Shown here in pieces: positions 58,928-64,000 of a stretch of DNA of 64,000 nucleotides. The stretch lies in the NCBI RefSeq assembly GCF_023347255.1, contig NZ_CP094466.1, forward strand, positions 1,302,001-1,366,000, written 5' to 3'. Source of the stretch: Faecalibacterium sp. I4-3-84. Lineage in GTDB: Bacteria; Bacillota; Clostridia; Oscillospirales; Ruminococcaceae. Position 1 is the first letter of the stretch, and the number at the start of each line of letters is the position of its first letter. The notes beneath the pieces were generated by a model. That model saw nothing but the letters and a program-made list of their open reading frames with translations. It ran no database searches and had not been told where the DNA came from. A program made the position numbers and the translations under genes.

Positions 58928-60133
58928 TCAATTCGTCAAAAAGATAATTTTTTGACGATATACTCCCCCCATCGGCCCGGGCACCCGGCGGCACAGTGCG
59001 CCAAAATCGCTGGCTCCTGCCTGTGCCGCCGCCATGCGGGCGCAGGCATCGTTTTCTTTTTCCAGCTTTGCCAGCGAGTGGCTCACCGGCAGGGCTGCAT
59101 GCTTCAGCAGCACAAGTGCTTCCCGCCTTGCCCCCAGCAGGTGCAGATAGGGCGGCAGAGCGGGCACGGTATCTGCCGTATAGCCCAGTGCGGCATCCAT
59201 GGCAAGGCGGCGCATCCGGGCGCGGGGGTAGCGCACAGTGGTCAGCGCGTCCAGCAGCTGGGGCAGGCCGGTGCAGCTGCGCACGGCGTTTTCCAGCCGG
59301 TGGTCAAGCCCCTCGGAAACACCCCGCACTGCGGCAAAAGCTTCCGGCCGGGCACAGGCCGCCCGCAGCAGAGCCAGCTCGCACCGGCCCGCAGCGGCAT
59401 AGTCGGTATACATTCCGTCAATTTCCGCTTTTTTATACAGCTCCAGTGCTTTTTCCGGCACATAAGGAGTCAGCGCATCCGCGCCCTGCTCTGCCCAGAG
59501 GGCACGCAGCGCGCTGGCGCTGGCAAACTGTGCGTGGCCGCTTTCGGCAAGGGCCTGCCCGTGGCCCGCCCCCACGCGGGGCAGCGGCACCGGGGTCATG
59601 GGTGCCTCCTGTTCCAGAATGGCCTTGCAGTATTCCACTGCCAGATTGTTGTTGGGCTTATCCAGCAGCGCGGCCAGCGCCGTGCCCGGACAAAGCGCTT
59701 CCACCGCCGCTTGCCGCGCCGCCGCAAAGCTGCGCGCCCCGGCCGCAAGCTGGCGTTTCAGCTCGGTGCGGTAGGCTGTGCTGCACAGCACCCGGGCAGC
59801 TTCCATCAGCAGGGCTGCGTCCGGCATCTCTGCCCCGAACACCAGCGCATCGCACCCGGCGGCGGCAAGGATGCGCACCCCCGCCCGGGCAAAAGCCTCT
59901 GCCCCCGCACAGGCACAGGGCGCAGGCAGCGCAAATATCAGATCTGCCCCGCACTGCAGGGCGGCCTGCACCCGCACCGTTTCCGGCAGCAGCGGCAGTG
60001 CGCCGCGCTGGGTCAGCCCGCAGCTCATGGCCACCGCCACATGCTGTGCTTCCAGCGCTTTTGCCTGCGCCAGCTGCCATGCATGGCCGTTGTGAAAGGG
60101 GTCGTACTCTGCAATGATACCGGCAAATTTCAT
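58928..60133 (-). CDS. tmcAL: tRNA(Met) cytidine acetate ligase TmcAL
   Basis: TmcAL (YlbM) uses acetate and ATP to form N4-acetylcytidine at the wobble base of elongator tRNA-Met. The 401-residue protein has the nucleotidylyltransferase start MKFAGIIAEYDPFHNGH. The ATG at 60133 has GAGGAG seven bases upstream; reading further upstream crosses the likely promoter. The 3' end lies in a CGTCAAAAA/TTTTTGACG palindrome. It is divergent from ackA, which handles acetate. Confidence 0.9.
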   Translation of the reverse strand: MKFAGIIAEYDPFHNGHAWQLAQAKALEAQHVAVAMSCGLTQRGALPLLPETVRVQAALQCGADLIFALPAPCACAGAEAFARAGVRILAAAGCDALVFGAEMPDAALLMEAARVLCSTAYRTELKRQLAAGARSFAAARQAAVEALCPGTALAALLDKPNNNLAVEYCKAILEQEAPMTPVPLPRVGAGHGQALAESGHAQFASASALRALWAEQGADALTPYVPEKALELYKKAEIDGMYTDYAAAGRCELALLRAACARPEAFAAVRGVSEGLDHRLENAVRSCTGLPQLLDALTTVRYPRARMRRLAMDAALGYTADTVPALPPYLHLLGARREALVLLKHAALPVSHSLAKLEKENDACARMAAAQAGASDFGALCRRVPGPMGGVYRQKIIFLTN

Positions 60134-60234
60134 AGATGAGCTCCTCTGCAGGGCTGCTGCGCCCTCGGAAAGATTGTTAAATTTATATCGTATATACAGA
60201 AAACTGCAGTGGTTTTGCGCATTTGTGGGCAGGA

Positions 60235-60253
60235 TGTACAAAAACCTTGTACA
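60235..60253. promoter_or_regulatory. Inverted repeat between tmcAL and ackA
   Basis: TGTACAA (60235-60241) and TTGTACA (60247-60253) with a 5-base spacer, 30 bases upstream of the ackA -35. Candidate operator of unknown regulator. Confidence 0.4.
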
Positions 60254-60283
60254 CAAGCTTTACCGCTTTGCCCGGGTTGCGGC

Positions 60284-60312
60284 TTGAAAAGCCGCCCACC
60301 CTATTATATAAT
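60284..60312 (+). promoter_or_regulatory. Predicted promoter of ackA
   Basis: TTGAAA (60284-60289) and TATAAT (60307-60312) with 17-base spacing. Confidence 0.8.
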
Positions 60313-60388
60313 AAACACAGGAATCTGTAAAATTCTGTCCTCAGGTTTAAAAAGAGGGCAGACCAAAAACATACAGGAGGCAACACAG

Positions 60389-61585
60389 ATGAAAGTTCTG
60401 GTTATTAACTGCGGCTCTTCTTCCCTGAAGTATCAGCTGATCGATATGGACGGCGAGAAGGTGCTGTGCAAGGGCCTGTGCGAGCGCATTGGCATGGAAA
60501 GCAGCATGATCACCCACGAGGCCAACGGCCACAAGGCCACCACACCCGCCATCTTCCCCACCCACACCGAGGCTTTTGCCGAGGTCGTGAAGAAGATGAC
60601 CACCGGCGAAGGCAAGTGCATCAACGACGTCAGCGAGATCGATGCCATCGGTCACCGTGTCGTGCACGGCGGCGAGAAGTTCAAGGAGAGCTGCCTGATC
60701 ACCGACGAGGTCATCGAGACCATCCGCGAGCTGAGCCCTCTGGCTCCCCTGCACAACCCCGCCGGCATTCTGGGCATCGAGGCCGCACGCAAGGTGTTCG
60801 GCAACATCCCCATGGTGGCTGTGTTCGATACCGCTTTCCACAGCACCATGCCTCCGAAGGCTTATATGTACGCCATTCCGTATGAGTACTACGAGAAGTA
60901 CGGCGTGCGCCGCTACGGCTTCCACGGCACCAGCCACAAGTACGTTGCCCACAAGGCTGCCGAGTATCTGGAAGAGCCCATTGAGCGCCTGAAGCTGATC
61001 ACCTGCCATCTGGGCAACGGTTCCTCCATTGCCGCTGTGGATCAGGGCAAGGTCGTGGACACCTCCATGGGCATGACCCCGCTGGCCGGCCTGATGATGG
61101 GCACCCGCTGCGGCGACCTGGACCCCTCTGTGGTCAACTACCTGAAGTACACCCTGAACATCACCGGCCACGAGCTGGACGAGATTCTGAACAAGAAGTC
61201 CGGCCTGCTGGGCATCTCCGGTGTTTCCAGCGACAAGCGTGACGTGGAAGAGGCAGCTGCTGCCGGCAACAAGCGCGCACAGCTGGCTTCCGACATGCTG
61301 AACTACCAGATCAAGAAGACCGTTGGCGCTTACATCGCTGCAATGGGCGGCGTGGATGCCATCGTCTTCACCGGCGGCATCGGCGAGCACGACGCAATTG
61401 CCCGTGCAAAGGTCTGCCACCACATGGATTGGCTGGGCATCCGCATCGATACCGAGAAGAACAAGCACCCCGTGGGCGATGTGTGCGAGATCACTGCCTG
61501 GGGCGCAAAGGTGCGCACTCTGGTCATTGCTACCGACGAGGAGCTGATGATCGCCCGCGACACCAAGGAAGTCGTCGAGAAGTAA
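60389..61585 (+). CDS. ackA: Acetate kinase
   Basis: Converts acetyl phosphate and ADP to acetate and ATP, and the reverse. The 398-residue protein starts MKVLVINCGSSSLKYQL, has HRVVHGGEKF near residue 90, GFHGTSHKYVA near 178, LGNGSSIAA near 206 and FTGGIGEH near 325. AGGAGG precedes the ATG. It is monocistronic with its own promoter and terminator; no pta is in the window. Confidence 0.97.
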   Translation: MKVLVINCGSSSLKYQLIDMDGEKVLCKGLCERIGMESSMITHEANGHKATTPAIFPTHTEAFAEVVKKMTTGEGKCINDVSEIDAIGHRVVHGGEKFKESCLITDEVIETIRELSPLAPLHNPAGILGIEAARKVFGNIPMVAVFDTAFHSTMPPKAYMYAIPYEYYEKYGVRRYGFHGTSHKYVAHKAAEYLEEPIERLKLITCHLGNGSSIAAVDQGKVVDTSMGMTPLAGLMMGTRCGDLDPSVVNYLKYTLNITGHELDEILNKKSGLLGISGVSSDKRDVEEAAAAGNKRAQLASDMLNYQIKKTVGAYIAAMGGVDAIVFTGGIGEHDAIARAKVCHHMDWLGIRIDTEKNKHPVGDVCEITAWGAKVRTLVIATDEELMIARDTKEVVEK

Positions 61586-61606
61586 CCGTTTTCCAAAGGG
61601 CTTTGC

Positions 61607-61646
61607 AGGGGCTGCTGCACGGAATGTGCGGCAGCCCCTTTTTCAT
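61607..61646 (+). terminator. Terminator of ackA
   Basis: AGGGGCTGCTGCAC pairs with GTGCGGCAGCCCCT (one G-T) around a five-base loop, followed by T. Confidence 0.92.
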
Positions 61647-61728
61647 CTTCCGGCAGTTATTTTACCCAAATCAGCCCTGTCGGATTGTGCTATCTATACA
61701 AATAGCAAGGCGAATGGTTGTTTTTTGG

Positions 61729-61757
61729 TTGACAAATTTCAAAAAGAACGGTACAAT
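61729..61757 (+). promoter_or_regulatory. Predicted promoter of the zinc-ribbon gene
   Basis: Perfect TTGACA (61729-61734) and TACAAT (61752-61757) with 17-base spacing. Confidence 0.8.
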
Positions 61758-61764
61758 AGAAAAG

Positions 61765-61893
61765 TCCTCAATTGGAGGACGTCCATTCATTCAAGCCCCT
61801 GGTAAGCTTACTGATCAGCGCGATGGTCCCAAAACCAAAGGTATGGTTACAATCCTTCCGTGGGCAAGAACTAACTAAAGAGGAGATACTACT
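61765..61893 (+). promoter_or_regulatory. Leader of the zinc-ribbon gene
   Basis: About 130 untranslated bases start with a GTCCTC/GAGGAC hairpin (61766-61782) and contain an AACC/GGTT stem near 61834-61850. GAGGAG lies eight bases before the ATG. I do not recognise a known riboswitch. Confidence 0.45.
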
Positions 61894-62181
61894 ATGTTTG
61901 AAGACAAGACTCTGGTCTGCAAGGACTGCGGTAAGGAATTTGTTTGGACTGCTGGTGAGCAGGAGTTCTACGCATCTCGCGGCTTCGAGAATCAGCCCCA
62001 GCGCTGCAAGCCCTGCCGTGATGCCCGCAAGAACGGCGGCGCACGCAGCAACAGCGGTGAGCGTCAGATGTTCGATGCTGTCTGCGCAGCTTGCGGCAAG
62101 GCTTGCAAGGTTCCCTTCCAGCCCCGTGAGGACCGTCCGGTCTACTGCTCTGACTGCTTCGCTCGCATGAAGCAGAACTAA
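61894..62181 (+). CDS. Double zinc-ribbon protein
   Basis: The 95-residue protein has two four-cysteine units: C9, C12, C38, C41 and C64, C67, C85, C88. The first includes FVWTAGEQEFYASRGF, a signature of the small zinc-ribbon family seen in many Clostridia. The function is not known; RNA or protein binding is possible. Codon use and a strong promoter suggest high expression. It is monocistronic, followed by a strong terminator. Confidence 0.88.
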   Translation: MFEDKTLVCKDCGKEFVWTAGEQEFYASRGFENQPQRCKPCRDARKNGGARSNSGERQMFDAVCAACGKACKVPFQPREDRPVYCSDCFARMKQN

Positions 62182-62206
62182 GCGCTAATTTTTATTTAAA
62201 TCGGTA

Positions 62207-62245
62207 ACAAAAGGCCCGCTGTCGAAAGGCAGCGGGCCTTTTTGT
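62207..62245 (+). terminator. Terminator of the zinc-ribbon gene
   Basis: AAAGGCCCGCTG pairs perfectly with CAGCGGGCCTTT around an eight-base loop, followed by T; probably works on both strands. Confidence 0.92.
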
Positions 62246-62248
62246 ATT

Positions 62249-62291
62249 CAGAGCTTCTCCTGTCTGCTTACGCAGCCATGACGGAGGAAGT
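62249..62291. repeat. Dispersed palindromic repeat, fragment R6
   Basis: CTCCTGTCTGCTTACGCAG matches the left end of R1 (CCAGTCTGCTTACGCAGAC), followed by a partial arm GACGGAGGAAG. It lies directly after the cardiolipin synthase stop. Confidence 0.5.
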
Positions 62292-62294
62292 CTT

Positions 62295-63914
62295 TCACAC
62301 CAGCGGCGCAATAAACTTGAGCAGGATGCCCGCCAGATGCAGCAGCTTTTTGCCCTGCCAAATGCTTTCTCTCGTCTGCTCCACCCTGCGGCACCGGGTG
62401 AGCGTATCCTGAAAATCCGCTTCCATGTTGGCAATGCAGTCGGTGCCTCGCATCCAGACCGCGTTTTCAAAGTGATGGTACAGGCTGCGGTAGTCCAGAT
62501 TGATGGTGCCCGCCACAGCTTCCACGCCGTCGGCGATCACAATCTTCGCATGGGTAAAGCCGGGCTGCCACTCGCTGATCTTCACACCCGAAGAAATCAG
62601 CGCCTTGTAGTGGGTCTTGGCCAGTGCATAAACGAACCACTTATCCGGCTTGCCGGGCAGGATCAGGTGCACATCCACACCGCGCTCTGCCGCAAAGCGC
62701 AGGGCCGTTTCCAGCTCGCCGTCTAAAATCAGATACGGCGTGATGATATGCACATACTTCCGGGCGCGGTTGAGCATATCCATGTACACCATTTCGCCCA
62801 CCCGCTCACCGTCCAGCGGGCAGTCTCCGTAGGGCACCACAAAGCCCTTGGCGTTTGCTGCCGCCGGGATGGGATCGGACAGGAACTGCTCAAACTCTGG
62901 CTGGCGCTGGATGCTCCACATCTGCAAAAACAGCGCCGTCATGGAGCGCACACCTTCGCCTTCCAGCATCAGGGCCGAGTCCTTCCAGCGGCCATACTTT
63001 TCTATGTGGTTGATGTACTCATCTGCCAGATTCACGCCGCCGGTAAAGCCCACCTGGCCATCAATGACCAGAATTTTGCGGTGGTCGCGGTAGTTGTAGT
63101 GGGTGGAAACGAAGGGCGTGACCGGCGAGAACACCTTGCACTGGATGCCCAGCGCTTCCAGCCGGCTGGGGTAATCCCGCGGCAGGGTGGAAAACTCGCA
63201 GGTGCCGTCATACATCACACGCACATCCACCCCCTGCGCCGCCTTGCGGGCCAGCACTTCCAGAATGCGGCCCCACATCAGGCCTTCATCCACGATGAAA
63301 TATTCCAGAAAGATGTATTTTTTTGCCGTTTCCAGCTGGCGCAGCATTTCATCGAACATAGCTTCGCCGCCGTTGAAGTAGGTGGCCACCGTGTCGGCAT
63401 AGACCGGAAAGCCGCCGCCCTTGCCCCGCAGATACCGTGCCAGCGGCATCGCTTCGGGTGCCTGCTCCTGCAAAAGCTCCACGGTCTGCTCATTCTGCGG
63501 CAGCTGGGCGCGGGTCCGGCCCTCCAGATCCAGCAGGCGGCGCTTCAGGGCATTGTGGCCCACATCACTTTTGGTGTACCAGAACAGCGGCACGCCCAGC
63601 ACCGGCATCAGCGCCGTGACCACCAGCCATGTAATGCGCACGCTGTTGTCCATGTCCTGATTGAGCAGATAGACCATCATTGCCGCTGTTACCAGCAGGG
63701 TGCCGCCAAAATAATGCGGCAGCAGCTCGCCGAACCACTGCAGCAGGCTGAACAGCGCGAACGCCTGTAAAAGCAGCAGAACCAGCACCAGACCAAAACG
63801 GCTGAAAATAGCGTGTACCACGCCCTTCTGTCCCCGTTTGAGCAGGCGGATGCCGCCATCCTCAAACACCCGGACCTTGTCCTTCATATTTTGCTGAAAT
63901 TGTTTTTTCTGCAT
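62295..63914 (-). CDS. cls: Cardiolipin synthase (phospholipase D superfamily)
   Basis: Cls makes cardiolipin from two phosphatidylglycerols. The 539-residue protein has N-terminal membrane segments (about 45-65, 80-95 and 100-120) and two HKD-type motifs, HYNYRDHRKILVIDG near residue 290 and FTHAKIVIADG near 465. I start at 63914 (MQKKQFQQ), with AAGGGA upstream. A short inverted repeat lies in the upstream region. It relates to pgsA at 24 kb, which makes its precursor. Confidence 0.93.
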   Translation of the reverse strand: MQKKQFQQNMKDKVRVFEDGGIRLLKRGQKGVVHAIFSRFGLVLVLLLLQAFALFSLLQWFGELLPHYFGGTLLVTAAMMVYLLNQDMDNSVRITWLVVTALMPVLGVPLFWYTKSDVGHNALKRRLLDLEGRTRAQLPQNEQTVELLQEQAPEAMPLARYLRGKGGGFPVYADTVATYFNGGEAMFDEMLRQLETAKKYIFLEYFIVDEGLMWGRILEVLARKAAQGVDVRVMYDGTCEFSTLPRDYPSRLEALGIQCKVFSPVTPFVSTHYNYRDHRKILVIDGQVGFTGGVNLADEYINHIEKYGRWKDSALMLEGEGVRSMTALFLQMWSIQRQPEFEQFLSDPIPAAANAKGFVVPYGDCPLDGERVGEMVYMDMLNRARKYVHIITPYLILDGELETALRFAAERGVDVHLILPGKPDKWFVYALAKTHYKALISSGVKISEWQPGFTHAKIVIADGVEAVAGTINLDYRSLYHHFENAVWMRGTDCIANMEADFQDTLTRCRRVEQTRESIWQGKKLLHLAGILLKFIAPLV

Positions 63915-63953
63915 GGCATTTTCCCTTATCTCGCACATTTGCAGCCCTGGGGC

Positions 63954-63982
63954 TGTAAAAATGTGCCGGTTTGTGTTATGAT
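63954..63982 (+). promoter_or_regulatory. Possible rightward promoter at the window end
   Basis: TGTAAA (63954-63959) and TATGAT (63977-63982) with 17-base spacing would serve a gene beyond the window. No clear promoter for cls was found in the same region. Confidence 0.3.
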
Positions 63983-64000
63983 GTACAGGAACAAGCCCGC

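Noticed and set aside
58934-58957. CGTCAAAAA/TTTTTGACG hairpin as tmcAL terminator
   Set aside because: It overlaps the last codons of tmcAL and is followed by A-rich, not T-rich, sequence on the coding strand.

Overview
The window looks like a chromosomal segment of a GC-rich Clostridia-class Firmicute. The S10-spc-alpha ribosomal order, DegV, RqcH, TmcAL, YitT and a primary sigma factor of the RpoD/SigA type, together with the acidic, GC-rich coding style, fit a gut Oscillospiraceae such as Faecalibacterium. The genus is an inference; the phylum is well supported. I see no phage, plasmid, transposase or CRISPR array. Mobile-looking DNA is limited to short palindromic repeats.

Layout. 1-0.94 kb: 5' part of a GH2 glycosidase. 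1.2-2.9 kb: a tat operon (tatB-like, tatA, tatC) preceded by four GTTCA repeats at an exact 11-bp period, resembling a PHO box. 3.3-6.5 kb: Fe-S assembly genes (rhodanese, unknown protein, iscS, iscU), divergent from an Rrf2/IscR-type regulator. 6.5-7.2 kb: four tRNA genes (Trp, Asp, two identical Thr). 7.4-12 kb: rpoD, an SDR with a proline-rich N-terminal extension, tadA, a CPBP protein and degV. 12.2-18.2 kb: SNF2/SWIM helicase, M19 dipeptidase, beta-lactamase-fold hydrolase and TSUP permease in one leftward run. 18.4-21.5 kb: a DtxR-type regulator and a malic enzyme-fumarase operon. 21.9-29.8 kb: exported PPIase, a 246-bp nested palindrome, a membrane protein, pgsA, rimO, recX, recA, prmC and DUF1385. 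29.8-33.3 kb: histidine kinase, response regulator and lipoprotein.

33.4-49.8 kb: ribosomal superoperon, all on the minus strand, from a promoter near 49.78 kb. It is divided into units by a terminator after secY, a terminator after map and a new promoter before infA. 50-57.5 kb: rqcH, nif3-like, trmK, a DUF1858 protein, yitT, a double P-II-like protein and a duplicated DUF1538 membrane protein. 57.5-64 kb: gltD-like oxidoreductase, tmcAL, ackA, a double zinc-ribbon protein with a long leader, and cardiolipin synthase.

Functional links: the malic enzyme and fumarase would convert fumarate to malate to pyruvate. AckA supplies or uses acetate, and TmcAL next to it is an acetate-dependent tRNA ligase. 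RecA/RecX and IscS/IscU are tight functional pairs. The most unusual items are the PHO-box-like array at tat, the duplicated DUF1538 protein paired with a duplicated P-II-like protein, the nested palindrome at 23.07-23.31 kb, the dispersed palindromic repeats (one of which encodes the C-terminus of TrmK), and an expanded loop in IF1. Non-ATG starts decided by ribosome binding sites occur at the SDR, PPIase, lipoprotein, trmK and infA (TTG) and at map, secY and DUF1538 (GTG).
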